64,000 bases of DNA from Hippasteria phrygiana (GCA_037893225.1 JAZGUH010000207.1:496001-560000), one strand, 5' to 3'. Positions 9,683 to 20,865 are shown, counted from the first letter of the stretch. The notes: generated by a model from the sequence alone, not told the origin. Program-made: numbers and translations.

Positions 9683-10120
9683 TTATTTATAACCCAATGG
9701 TATGAATAAGGCACCAGAGATGCATGCAGAATAGCCATGCTATGATGTTATTTTCAGCAAACTTGAATGTACCTAGCAGCACGGAATAAGCGGAAAGTCC
9801 CCACTATGGCTCTCTGAGTTGCAAACAGAACAAACAATTTCCATTCAAAGATGATTTCCCCTAAAAGTAGTCCCGTAGCCCCTCACCAGCTTGAAAAAAT
9901 TATGCCTACAATATGCTCCATTGCAAAATAGAGCACTTTTGGGGCTCAATTCATCAGAATTTCACAGTAATAAAAGATGGCAGTCCTGTGCACGGCTTTC
10001 CAGCCTTCTCTTTTACAAACCCCTAAGTTCATGGCCCACAGCAGAGAATTTGAGGGGGTCGCAAATCCTGATTTGGCCGGCGTAGGCAATTTTCGGCCCA
10101 TTCACTGGTCTGCACCAATA

Positions 10121-10248
10121 TTGTTTGTGACTGGTATTCAGCTGTTGTTGCTCAGCATGAACATTTTGGCTGGTAACCTGTTTTTAGTCAACAAGACTTT
10201 TATCATAAGCAAAATGTTGTGCTTTTCAGATTCATGAAATTGGCCACT
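10121..10248. mobile_element. Partial MITE of the GGCCAATTTCATA family
   Basis: TGGTATTCAGCTGTTGTT, GGCTGGTAACCTGTTTTTA and TTCATGAAATTGGCC match the right part of the complete copy at 61334-61575. The left end is missing. Confidence 0.7.
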
Positions 10249-10527
10249 GTTTTGTGGGGGCCCGGGACACAATTGTTTTTTGAGTCACGCACACAACACA
10301 TAAACCCTCCAATCATGGCCGTATATCCAGGACGCGAATTTTTCCCCCCAAATGACATCCGAATGGGGTTAACGCTATGAGATTTCGGACTTTACTTCCC
10401 TTTAAAAAAATCCTCCGGAGCCACAAATTAGAAAAAAAAAACGAATTCGAACATAATGAAATTTCAGACTTTATTTCCCTTTAAAAATAGCACTCTAAAG
10501 CTGGAAATTAGAAGAAGAAAAAAATTG

Positions 10528-10606
10528 GTAACGTCAAGGTCTCGAACCCACAATCTTCTACCTCACAGTCTAACACTGTATCCACTGAGCCATCGGAATG
10601 CTCGGC
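10528..10606 (-). ncRNA. tRNA-derived SINE fragment
   Basis: On the minus strand a tRNA-like body reads GATGGCTCAGTGGATACAG...GGTTCGAGACC, with A- and B-box-like segments. No acceptor-stem pairing could be confirmed, so this is a SINE relic and not a tRNA gene. Confidence 0.6.
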
Positions 10607-10984
10607 AGAGAATTCATTGCATTATAGACCCAGCCCTATAACATACGCGTATGTACATGTATATTAAAAGTATTATAGAGGGCGCTCAACAATGCATCCA
10701 TTCGGATGTCTTTTGGAGAAAAAATTGTTTCGCATCCAGGATGGCTTTAAAGCATCTGTGTGCTGGAATGAAGAGTAAGCGCTGTAGTAATGTAATATTA
10801 CTGTCCTTGTTTCCACAATTTGGATTATTTCTGTGGTATCTGTATAGATTTAGCCTCTATTTAGATCGGGACCCAGGAAAACCGTAAAGGTAGTAGGGTT
10901 GGCAACCTAAAATGTGGCCAACCCCACCACCTCTGTTGTAGTAGCCCTTTACTTAATAGTGGCTTTTAGCCTTGTATTGGGGGT

Positions 10985-11675
10985 GACTGCTCTATGTTCC
11001 GACAACCCCTATGTTCCGACCACTCAACTTATGTTCCGACACACTTCTATGTTCCGACACCCCTATGTTCCGACTACTCAACCTATGTTCCGACACCCCT
11101 ATGTTCCGACACCCCTATGTTCCAACACCCCTATGTTCCGACACCCCTATGTTCCGACACCCCTATGTTCCAAAACCCCTATGTTCCAAAACCCCATGTT
11201 CTGACATGTTTATTTTTTTGGGCACTCATACAACAATAAAAACAGAAAGACCGCGATATAACAAAGACTAAAATAGCATTAACCCTCCTATACTTATAAC
11301 TATCACAGCCTATCAAAAACTCTTAACACCAACTATCACAGTTTGTGTGTGTTTCAATCTGTCATTTGATAGGTTTTGATCTGTACAGCAGCTGGGTCGA
11401 TTTTGGCCCTGAGAACAGGATAAAGAAGTGCGGGGATAACATAGAAAAGTCCGTGACCATATGTTTTTGATAGAGAACAAAAGCCATTTACCACAGTATC
11501 TGTGTGAGATGACAAACAAAATTGTGCATTGGTCACTCAATCCCATAGGTGTCGTAACATACATTTGTAGGGGTGTCGGAACATAGGCCGAGTAGTCGGA
11601 ACGTAGGGGTGTTGGAACGTAGGGGTGTTGGAACGTAGAGGTGTTGGAACGTAGGGGTGTTGGAACATACACATG
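10985..11675. mobile_element. Element with ATGTTCCGACACCCCT array and inverted copy
   Basis: About 15 tandem units of CTATGTTCCGACACCC (10990-11205) are mirrored by inverted units GGTGTTGGAACGTAGG at about 11560-11665. Between them, 11279-11410 is a truncated copy of the TTAA-flanked MITE seen whole at 63300-63445. Two tandem blocks in opposite orientation make a long foldback. The P-T-M-F-R-H-type open frames are satellite translations. Confidence 0.83.
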
Positions 11676-11735
11676 TAGGTGTGTAACCGTATTGGGAGAC
11701 TTCCATTTAAACAAAAAAGTTTTTGTGTTCTACAG

Positions 11736-12016
11736 AGATGAAACCATTGCTGAAGGCAGTGCTAGAACAGTTGGAGAAGCATCGGATTATACCCGTGGTT
11801 CGACAAGAGTCATTACCACCTTCGTCACCGTGCAAGGTTTCCTCCAACGGCCAGTTCCCTGGTTTCCTTTCATCACCGGTAACCGAGCCGATGTATACTC
11901 TGACCGAGGATGATGTAGCCAGTGTAGTGGAGGATGTCACCGCGGCGTTGTCATGGCTACATGCAAATGGCGTCTCCGGGATCCATCTCAGAGAAGACAG
12001 TATCATTTTCGAGAAG
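11736..12016 (+). CDS. Probable LGR C-terminal exon with kinase-like segment
   Basis: A 281-base open exon after TTTTTGTGTTCTACAG and before GAGAAG/GTGAGA. The phase-1 donor at 8991 joins exactly (G + AG = Glu), giving DIEMKPLLKAVLEQLEKH. Downstream come YTLTEDDVASVVEDVTAALS, WLHANGVSGIHLREDSIIF and EK. This resembles helix E and the catalytic loop of a protein kinase (yLHxxgIvHRDLKpeNIlf). However, HRD is replaced by GIH and the metal-binding Asn by Ser, so it could not catalyse phosphotransfer. No glycine-rich loop or VAIK lysine is seen, so at most a fragment of a pseudokinase fold is present. It could instead belong to a separate gene, but no promoter or start is evident between 8991 and 11736. 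Confidence 0.68.
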
Positions 12017-12220
12017 GTGAGAGCAACCAAAACAGTGGGCAGTGGTCGACTTAATGATCAGCCTTTGCATGACCATTTTTCACACCAAGAACTGTTCAAT
12101 AACATTTGTTACAAAAATGGGTATTACGTCGCAAAATTTGATAAAAATGAGTTATATACAGGGCTGTGCCGATATTCGATGATTTGAATATTCGAATATT
12201 CAAAGGTGAAATGCAAAGTA

Positions 12221-13195
12221 CAGTGAAATCTCGATAAGTCGAACGTCATGGGAATGGACTCCAATTTCGAGTTAAGCGGAGTTTCGAGTTACAAAAGGTG
12301 CCCCTTTTCCCCAAAGATTACGTACGTGAATACCAAGCGAATCTCCAATGTAACGGCCCTGAAATAGAGCACGAAATCATCACATTTTTAGGCGATCTTT
12401 GCTTCGCTTTCAGCCGTTGCAGGTCTCCCCCTTTAGTGTGAGGGAATGGTCCGACAAGAGACAATAAAACAGGCCCGTTTCATCGGCGTTAAAGATGTTT
12501 CTTCCGCCAAAACATTGGGCAGTCCATTGCGTAGCCATTCGTCTGTCATCTCTCGAGATGGAATGTGCCCTCTCTCGAGATGGAATGTGCCCTCTCTCGA
12601 TCGAGAAAACGATCCCGTACGGAATGGCGGGGCAGCGTGCCTTGAAACGATCCAGCCACCCGCAATACGTCACTGCAGCAAGCACGTGCAACTGTGTGAT
12701 TGGTCAGCATGCAGTTCACTTAATAAATCATTGGCAACTGCAACGTGGTTGCGTTCAGTACTGGGCCCCCTTCTTCAAAGGGTTGTGGCAACCGTTGCGG
12801 CCGCTTTGCATCTTCGGCCTTCCTGCGTGGGTCACCGGCGGTATGCTTTGATCATTGTAAGTTGTACCGCAGTGAATAGGCTGCTCCAACGATACTACGG
12901 ACGCTTATTGCCCCTTTGTTGCTTTTCTATAGCTGAGTTTGGGTTTATTGAATGTGATCCTGGGAGATTTCTTAAGTTAACAAAAGGATTTGTTTCTTCC
13001 GTGGCCTAATTACGCAAGTTTATTTCTGCACCTGGCGATTTTGAGTTCGACTTAACTGGAGTTATCGGTCCGAAATTTCGAGTTAGCGTGGGCATGTTTA
13101 TACATGATTTGCTATTCTTTTGAGGGGAATAAATGTTTACTTTGAGTTAAACAGCTTTTCAAGTTAACCGGTTTTTACTTATCAAGATTTCACTG
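12221..13195. mobile_element. Pogo/Tigger-like non-autonomous element in the LGR intron
   Basis: Left CAGTGAAATCTCGATAAGTC and, inverted on the right, CAGTGAAATCTTGATAAGT, flanked by TA at 12219-12220 and 13196-13197. TTCGAGTTA motifs recur near both ends (12265, 12284, 13042, 13077). The 975-base interior has scattered frames but no DDE motifs. Confidence 0.88.
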
Positions 13196-13390
13196 TAATA
13201 TAAAAAAGGGTAATTTTTATAACGAAATTGCATTTGTGACTTTGTTTACTGGTTCCTGTCCAAATAATTGCATGGCAGCAGGCTATCTATCTGTGAACTA
13301 GAACTTACTGTTTCCACACTTTATATCGATGAAATCTTTGCCATATTCTTCTGCTAGCAATTGCTTACCACTTTCACCTTCCTCCGGTAG

Positions 13391-13615
13391 GATTCCAGTG
13401 GCCAACAGAGGGCGTATCTGAAGTTGCCACAAAGCATTGTGGGAGCCGAGATGCCCAATCGCAGGCAACAGGACAGTGCGACGGAAATCGGTGTCGAGCT
13501 CGACAACAAAGCTTTGGAGAATCTGATTGGTCGACTGAGAAGCCAAACCAGCGGGAGTCTCGGTGAAAACACAAATGACAGGAATGCTGAACTCGCAGCA
13601 ATGTCACGTCTGTAG
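13391..13615 (+). CDS. Probable last coding exon of the LGR gene
   Basis: An open frame of 74 residues after a pyrimidine-rich acceptor (TTCCTCCGGTAG), in phase 0 as required by the 12016 donor, ending at TAG 13613-13615. It reads DSSGQQRAYLKLPQSIVGAE, then a polar stretch, then IGVELDNKALENLIGRLRSQ. Following IIFEK, the segment SSGQQRAYLKL sits where kinases have the strand leading to DFG, but no DFG is present. The inferred tail after TM7 is about 190 residues, long for a relaxin receptor. The first downstream AATAAA is at 13893. A spurious open frame is possible, but phase, acceptor and position agree. Confidence 0.58.
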   Translation, partial: DSSGQQRAYLKLPQSIVGAEMPNRRQQDSATEIGVELDNKALENLIGRLRSQTSGSLGENTNDRNAELAAMSRL

Positions 13616-13765
13616 ACCGCAACGCTTTTTGGTCTCTCAGAAGAGAGATTTTTGGCCCTCTCTTGACATAGTGTATGAAGCACTGCGTTGTCAGTGCTCA
13701 GTTTCCGAGAGCCTGTGGGGAAATATTCACAGGCTTACTCAGGCGGGACTCGAACCCATGACCTC

Positions 13766-13768
<3 letters not shown>

Positions 13769-13796
<28 letters not shown>

Positions 13797-13850
13797 GTTC
13801 TTATAAAGCGCTATTTCATGTAGATCACAGCGCTATGATAAGCATCAAAC
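13769..13850. repeat. (AAT)n microsatellite with TTATAAAGCGC tail
   Basis: About eight AAT/ATA units are followed by TTCTTATAAAGCGCT and GATCACAGCGCTATGATA. This microsatellite-plus-tail arrangement is seen at SINE 3' ends; a related AAGCGCTGTGATATAG is at about 53598. Confidence 0.75.
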
Positions 13851-13892
13851 CTCATAAGATACAACGTTCTAGAAAAATACTGAACGAACGTA

Positions 13893-13898
13893 AATAAA
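13893..13898 (+). terminator. Candidate polyadenylation signal AATAAA
   Basis: First canonical AATAAA after the LGR stop at 13615. It lies in repeat-derived sequence, so its use is uncertain. Confidence 0.35.
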
Positions 13899-14145
13899 CA
13901 AGAATACTACAAAGTTGAAAATAGGTGTTTCTTTAAGTGCTTCCTAAATAATTGAATAGTGTCTAACAATTTGATTTGAGATGGGAGTTCATTCCAAAGT
14001 CTGGGAGCAGCGTTAGTGAAAGCTTTGTCACCAGCAGAGTTTAAAGTCCTATGTTCAGCAAGAACAGTGCAGTCAGAGCCAGAGCGAAGGCCAGGTCGTC
14101 CAGGTTTGTATTGATATATGCATTCATTGAGGTAGCTTGTTCAAG

Positions 14146-14300
14146 TCGGTTTCACCTCTTGCTTACCAGTGCAGATGTCTTAAAAACTCGACCACCAAAC
14201 TTGCCGGGGTCGGCTGGCCGATTCGAATCCAATGCAGCAGTGGGTACTGCGTAATCAGTTTGTTAATGGAATTTGCGTCGGGAATGATGTAATTTAATTA
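14146..14300 (-). mobile_element. tRNA-derived SINE (family of 46160 and 46880), minus strand
   Basis: The minus strand carries GGTCGAGT...TTAAGACATCTGCACTGGTAAGC, like the copies at 46160 and 46880. The nearby TTTGCGTCGGGAATGATGTA matches, inverted, the TACATCATCCCCGACGCAAA that follows those copies. Confidence 0.7.
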
Positions 14301-15330
14301 GAAGACATTTTTGCTTTTTCCCGACGAAGAGTATGAAGCATACTACGTCAGAAAAGGGCAAATATGTTTCTTTTAATTACATCATCCCGACTAATGGTGG
14401 GCGAAATCAGAGATTTCAAAATCTAGTTTATATCCTAATTTTATTCAAACCGAATAATGGTTTCACCGGAAGTTCGCATCTAGCTCAGAGTCATGCCAAC
14501 AAAAAGTATTAACAAGTGAGGTGCTGCATGAAAAGCCTTCCCAATGACTGGACGTAGTTTGCAGGATTCAGTGACCACTCCAGAGCTGTAATGTTGAACA
14601 AAAATGGATGGGCAGGCTATTCATATACCAAGAAGACCACTAGCGAGTGAATGCAGTTTACAATCAGAGACCATGGAGCAAATTTTTCCATTTGTTGTTT
14701 TTTTAGTCAGTGTCACAAAAATGGAAGGCTCATTTTTTTGGCGAAACATTTTGGGAGTCAACTTTTTGGGCAAATGTACACAACAAAATTCAGAAATGTC
14801 CCCCCCCCCCCCCTGCAAACAAGCCGCGATCTGCCCCTGTTAAATGTACATGTGTGTATATGTGTATGTATATATATATATATATATATCTCAGGTCATT
14901 CCAGTTAGTTAAGTAGATTTCGAGTTGACTGAAATTCCTTGTAAAGATTTAATTCTTTATGGAGTGTCTGTGTAAATGTAGATTTATATGAATTACTATG
15001 TCTTAAAAAATGCCCTTGGTAAGCATGGCTTCCCCTATAGACAAATCTGATCAAAGTTCCTGAATGGTTGAATGGGCCAGAGAGGCTTCCACACTTGTAC
15101 AGTAAGCCATGCTTTGTGTGGACAGGAAGCATTGATTGTATTAAGTCACTGGAGTATGGGGTTGACAAAAGGACGGTGTGTGGAGGGCCCCAACCAGTGG
15201 CTGCCCTTGTGTCGAATTATTTTGTGCAGGCCAAAAAAGGTTGGATTTGTCTGTATGCAAATTTCTGGTTAAATTCTAATTGTTTTGATGATGTTTAGTG
15301 CTTTTTCATTCATTTGAAGTGAATAAATTA
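14301..15330. other. No gene recognised; C-tract and (TA)n
   Basis: Non-coding by eye. It contains a run of C at about 14800-14813 and a (TA)n microsatellite at 14868-14889. Short open frames are shadows. Confidence 0.6.
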
Positions 15331-15339
15331 ATTGGTTAG

Positions 15340-16800
15340 TGAGGATCGAGTGCGACTTCTATCTTGTCATTGGAATGGGTGTCATTGGTTGGGGGCGTGT
15401 CTCTTCCCCACTTTTTGAGAGGTTGGAGAGCATGTCAGTTGTCCCTCACAGACCGGCAATCGCGGGCCTCCTATTGTCCCTCTTTCGTTTTTACTTTTTC
15501 GGAAGGCCTCTTATATGTTTTGTACGCGATTTTCAATCGTGGATGTTCAGTCAATCGTGGACCCTTTGTCTATGCCCTGACACTTTTGTCTCTAGTCCAC
15601 GATTGCTGGTATTTACACACTCATAATAACACACCCACACAAGTGTGTAAACACCTTCAATTGTGGACCTCCTATTGTCCCTCTTTTGTTTGTACTTCAA
15701 CTTTTTCGGAAGGCCTCCCATATGTTTTGTACACGATTTTCAATCGTAGACCTTGACACAATCGTGGACCGTATTGTCCTCTTTGTTAAAGGTCCACGGT
15801 TCAAATAGCTATACAAACTCACACCATCTATTGAGTCCCTTTGTTCCCATTGTGTCCATGTCTCCACAGGGTACCGAATACCCGTCCATACGCACCCGTA
15901 TGGGGAACCACTATTGTTCACCCTACTTACCTTTTGTTCTCCTTTGTTCCTATTGAATCTCAAACTCCATAGGGTTTTCCTTGTGGGGCCCAATATTTCT
16001 AAAGACTACCTCGTTAGTTCCCATTGTCGCTATTGTTACCCATTGTGCGTATGACCCCCTTAAGGCACTACTTGTACGAACACCTAGCCAGACACACAGC
16101 TTTACGTTCCATACCTAGTGTGGACATTCCTTTGTTTTCATGTAGAGACAAAAGCTAATTTTACACGCACTGTGAACGCCCCATTTTACCCCGAAATTTT
16201 GTTCGTGATCCCCTTTAGTATTCCCCTTGCGACAGCTAACACTAACCCAAAAATGCCTCTGAAGCTGTTTTTCAGAGGGGGGGGGAATCTTATGTGGACG
16301 TGTGCAAGTCCACGTAAGGTTTAATCTCCTGCTTAGTGTGGACCTCTTTTGTTCACAGGTCCACATAGAGTATGCAATGTAAGTGCACCCAGCCAAGTGT
16401 GTAAACACCTTCAATGGGGACCTCCTATTGTCCTATTGTTCATACTTCAACTTTTTGGCAAGGTCCCTCATTGGTTTTGTACACGATTTTCAAACGGGGA
16501 CCTTTCTCAACCAGGGATTATATTGTCTTCTATTGTTAAAGGTCCCCTATTGAATACAAAAACAAACCCAGACACACACTCGTGTCACAATTGAACATCT
16601 ATCAAAAGAAAAACGGCGCACTCACAATGAACATCCATTGTTACTTGGCACTAAATCCATTGTTACTTGTTTTCAATTTGTTTTGCTACATGTTTTCTAC
16701 TGAGGACTCGAGCTGTTCTCTTCCATTGTTCCCATTGTTTGGACGAGTCCCATAAGGTTTGTACTACCGAGGACTCGGGCTCAGGTCCTCAGTTGTATTG
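15340..16800. repeat. Composite dispersed repeat rich in ATTGT/CAATCGTGGACC
   Basis: Repeated blocks of GACCTCCTATTGTCC, TTTTGTACACGATTTTCAA and CTATTGTTAAAGGTCC occur three to four times at 15440-16560 in degenerate tandem form. Relatives are at 20870-21190 and 43020-43200, where TCAAACTCCATAG is shared with 15958. No protein motif is recognised and the origin is unknown. Confidence 0.7.
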
Positions 16801-17051
16801 TAATCCCCTATTCTAATTCCCCAGATATAATGGATAACATGTGCACACTAATCTTAAAGGCGGCCTCAGGTCGACCCTGCGACGAAACGGAACATTCTGC
16901 GACTGACTTTTTAGGATCAATTACCTCAACTCATTAATATCAAAGACCCTGTTTTTTCCAGATATCCCACAGAATAAAAGGTAGCACGGGGTGCGATCCG
17001 GGGATCTCGGGTGCCTTTCCGAGCATGGATTCAATGTCTAAACAGTTTAAA

Positions 17052-17447
17052 CTGTAGTCGAGTCCCTGCAAGTCCTTTCACAAGTCCTTTCACAAGTCCT
17101 TTCACAAGTCCTTTCACAAGTCCTTTCATAAAGCCGGTCACAAGTATTAAACTGGATGAACAATGACAGAGGAATGCCTTTGTGAAAGCTCATTTAAATA
17201 GTCTGTGATTGGAATTAGGACTGGAGGGTTTGTGATCAGTGGCGTATCCAGGGAGGGGGGGGGGGGGCAACTCCCCCCCCCCCCCCCCTGGCGGCATTTG
17301 AGGCGTCATAAAAAAGAAATAGTGTTTTTGCGACGGTTTTAAGACGATTCAGACATTGTTTGCCCTCCCTGCCACAAAAAGCTGGATACGCTACTGTTTG
17401 TGATGGACTTGCAGGGACTTTTGATGGACTTGTGATGGACTCGACTG
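17052..17447. mobile_element. Foldback MITE, ends TGTAGTCGAGTCC / GGACTCGACTGCA
   Basis: Left TGTAGTCGAGTCC and right GGACTCGACTGCA. Next to the left end are five direct units of AAGTCCTTTCAC; next to the right end, TTGTGATGGACTTG. Copies lie at about 29378-29577 and 45024-45196. This copy is split by the hAT-type insertion at 17237-17396. Confidence 0.85.
17237..17396. mobile_element. hAT-type MITE with 8-base target duplication
   Basis: Inverted ends CAGTGGCGTATCCAG and CTGGATACGCTACTG enclose 160 bases with long G and C tracts. The flanks TTTGTGAT at 17229-17236 and 17397-17404 are a perfect 8-base duplication, the hAT signature. Confidence 0.93.
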
Positions 17448-17871
17448 CAGCCCTGCTAAACAGTTCCTGTAGGCCTAATCACTCTCGTACGATGATTCTT
17501 CGACGGGCCGGTGCCCCATCTTGGGCCCACCACAATAAAAAAATGCTTCTTTCTTCTAACTGAGGTACGATCAGGTCATTGATCATCTGAAGATAGGCTT
17601 CTCCATTCAAGTTTCCCGCAAAAAAAAAAGCAAGGACCAACCAGAATTTAAGCCACCGCCACCGGACACAATTAGCCTACTGAAAGTGGCGCAAGGCCCT
17701 CACTTGGGTCTTTCATAAAATTGTTCACTGCTCAGTCAACCGAAAATATTAAGACATGATCTCGGTCGTTCTCGTATCGTACCCACCATGGAGGAGTGTG
17801 TTCCTTCCTCCATGTACACACCATGCAAAGCTTCAACTCATATTTATCACTCGATCAGTAGAGTATACCCA

Positions 17872-18053
17872 GCACGATATGGGGCAGAGTGGTACCCCCC
17901 TTTTTGTCCCTATACCCTATACACTCTCCAGACTATTACCTAACACATCCCCCCTAGACTTCTGAAAAGAATTCCTGAGATTCCGGGAACACAATGACCA
18001 ACACAAAAGAGGGGGGGGGGGGGGGGGGGGGTTCGCTCTGCCCCATATCGTGC
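17872..18053. mobile_element. MITE of the GCACGATATGGGGCAGAG family
   Basis: Inverted ends GCACGATATGGGGCAGAG and CTCTGCCCCATATCGTGC enclose about 180 bases with a G-tract. Shared internal markers are TATACCCTATACACTC, GAAAAGAATTCCTGAGATTC and AACACAATGACCAACAC. Other copies: 45971-46139, 48623-48755, 48764-48951, 48975-49148, 49173-49341. Confidence 0.92.
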
Positions 18054-18214
18054 ATCATATGCTTTAGAGAGACGCAATACTAGACCCAAGACTTAAAGAG
18101 GAACTAAAACGGCATTTGTTTTTTGACGTTTTGGACTTTTCCGACAGTTTAAATACTCTTTTAACTGATGGAGATTAGTTTGCAGACGCGATTCGACCGC
18201 GATAGGTCAATTAG

Positions 18215-18310
18215 CTTGACTCGTGTCAAGGACACGAGTGGCATGACCGGCCAGGCCGGGATTCGAACCCACGTCGGATGTCACCAGAAATTGGGTCCGT
18301 CGGGCCACGA
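18215..18310 (-). ncRNA. tRNA-derived SINE fragment
   Basis: The minus strand reads GTGGCCCGACGGACC...GTGGGTTCGAATCCCGGCC, a tRNA-like 3' half with a B box. There is no credible full cloverleaf. Confidence 0.55.
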
Positions 18311-18982
18311 CAACAGGAAAATAGAGGAATCCCACAACGACGAGTTTAGCGCCGATCTGCGCACTTCCGCGTTTGAAAACGAGGATCTCAATGTCACAGT
18401 AAACAACTTTATGCTGATCGTGCGCCTGCGCTTCCTTTTATGGCCTGATTAATTCATGCATGAATGAATGTGCTGAAAAGCGTTGTTTTGTTTGCCACTG
18501 CCATTCTTGTTTTCAACCCGGAAGTGCGCAGAAGGGGCTAATGTGAAATTCCTCTATAATAATGTTCACAAATTAACTGAGGACGCTATTCTATGATTGT
18601 ACCCACCATCATTCCTCGTGTTACATTTGGCTATAGCGTTGCATGTATTTATCTTGTTATGGATATAGGCCTATCTGTGGAATTTTTGACCAAAAGATCG
18701 TGAAGATTTTAGATAATTCACTGAAATTCGGGCCCCACACTATTAAAAGGAACTTTGGGGTGTATTTCGTCTGCATGGATAGCCGTTTTGGCCAAGAAGT
18801 TGTCTACAAATATTCCTCTTTCAAAAATACTAGTATTAGGCCCCTAGTAGCCATATCTCGAACCTTTATCTCCAATAAAGATTACCAGATCCAAAATTGT
18901 GCAATTCCTGAAATTGTTATCAAATTTTATTTCCATAAAGCCGTCTTTAATAAAACCAGTGAGATAGACAAATATGTAATAC

Positions 18983-19043
18983 ATTTTTGGACGGTATTTG
19001 GAGGGAGGCATACTATGCCTCCCTCCAAATACCGTCCAAAAAT
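18983..19043. repeat. Perfect 30-base hairpin with 1-base spacer
   Basis: ATTTTTGGACGGTATTTGGA...GGCATA and its exact complement meet around C19013. The arms are identical over 30 bases. This could be a very young foldback or the core of a MITE. Confidence 0.95.
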
Positions 19044-19359
19044 GGCTTTTCTGAACAATGCAGAATGATAAATCATTACGTTAAATACACACATTTCCTG
19101 CATGGTACAAATACATCCTCGGACACGTTTAGAAAATGGTTTAAAAACAAATAAAGCAATTTATGCCAATATCGTAAACTTCAAAATTATTTTTCAATTT
19201 GTAAAAAGAAAAAAAGAAAGAGTAGTGCGTTAGCTTCGACGTAGCTTTGCCATGAATTATACTATAGGGCCCTACAGGGTGAACCTAAAAAAAATTAAAA
19301 ACCAGGAAAAAAAAGGTTACTATTCCAAAAATATACATGTCATGGATATATCAATTATG

Positions 19360-19830
19360 CTACTTGCACACCAACTGCGTTAGCTTGCGTTATCTTGCAA
19401 ATTTTTGCGCCAGATTTTTTTCCCCGGCAAAATTTACGGTATATTGCGCTATTTGCAATGTATTGCGATTTATTGCAAAATGCTGTCCCCCCCCCCCCCC
19501 CCCCCCCCTGCGCAACAAGCGCAAGAATTCGCAACAAATCGCAGATTGCGCTGCCTTGCGCTGCATTGCGCTCGTTGCGCATGCTTGCGTTAGGCCTGTA
19601 CACTGCTTGCGATGCATTGCGATGCATTGCGAAAGACGTCTAGCGCAGCTTGGCCGCGCTATTTTGCGCTATTTTTGGGCAGGTTCAAAACTAGCGCAAC
19701 AGCTTGCGAAGCCATTTCGCAAGCTAAATTTGCGCAAGCTTTCGCAAGAACGCTTGCCCACTGCTGCGCTACTTTTGGTTTAGCAAGCTGGCGCAAGCCG
19801 TTTCGCAAGCTGACGCAGTTGGTGAGCAAT
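19360..19830. repeat. TTGCG/CGCAA-dense region with C-tract
   Basis: Over about 470 bases TTGCG or CGCAA recurs dozens of times with irregular spacing. It is on TTGCG-strand bias up to about 19640, then mixed. A run of about 20 C at 19488-19508 interrupts it. The flanks CATGGATATATCAATTA (19339) and TAATTGATATATCCGTGACA (19861) are inverted, so the whole is a TIR element about 540 bases long. Confidence 0.75.
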
Positions 19831-19880
19831 AACAATTGTAGCTCCTTCTTTATGATGCAATAATTGATATATCCGTGACA

Positions 19881-20865
19881 TTTATACTTTTGAAATATAA
19901 CTCTTCTTTTCTCTGTTCCGTTCTTTTTAGGTTCGCCCTGTAAAATCTACTTGCTTGAAAGACTTAAAATTCATGAATATTTACATATAGACAAGAAAAC
20001 GTCTTATCTACCATAAACATGTAAAGGTTAACACATCCAATTTGGAAAAATGATAAAAATGTTTCTGAAAGAATGATGAACACACAAGAAACAAAGACGT
20101 TGATGCTTTTTATGTTTTAGTAATATAGCGATGATATATTGCACATTAAAGATATACTCTCCGATCCGTGCTCTTCAACAAATTCTCTTTTTTATCAGTA
20201 GGCCTACGTGTAGCCTATACTTTATTCTAACATGTTTTATTTTAACGGAAAAAACTACTTTTTGCTATTTAAAATAGCAAAATAATTTTGGGCCTTTGCA
20301 GTCCTCCAAAAAGGTTTTATTTTTGGTTGCTTTCGCGCATCTTATGCCCGCAAAATAATATTATTGTCGGGTCGCCAATAATTTGACATAATTATTCGAT
20401 AACTAAACTTGGGAGGGTTTTTTCGCTCGACGTCTCTTTGAAAGTAAATACATTTTGTACAGCGAGAAAAATAGCAATTAAAAAATGTGTCACCTTTCCG
20501 GGTGAAACTCAAATAGAAAATATACAATAATTGGAGAGCTGGCAAATTTTGAGCTTTGCACTTCAAAAAACAAAGGCAAAGAATACCAAAGTTCACTCAC
20601 AGAGTTCATCATATTTTGTTGAACTCGTCAGTTGTTGAACTCACTCAAGTATACAAAAACTCGCCTAAATACGGAAAACTTTACTAAAAAGAACTTACGA
20701 CAAAGTTTACTGTAAGGGTAAAAGAAACCTTCAAGTTGAATGCACATCAGTTGTCAACTTTTGCTTTTTCTTTCCTTTTTTAGCAAAATTAATTTCTCGA
20801 ATATAGACTTTAGTTGTACAATGGATGGCCAACCGAGTATTTTAGATGTACACACACCCAAAATT
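19881..20865. other. No gene recognised, AT-rich
   Basis: AT-rich sequence with no splice-bounded coding segment and no clear repeat. Confidence 0.5.
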
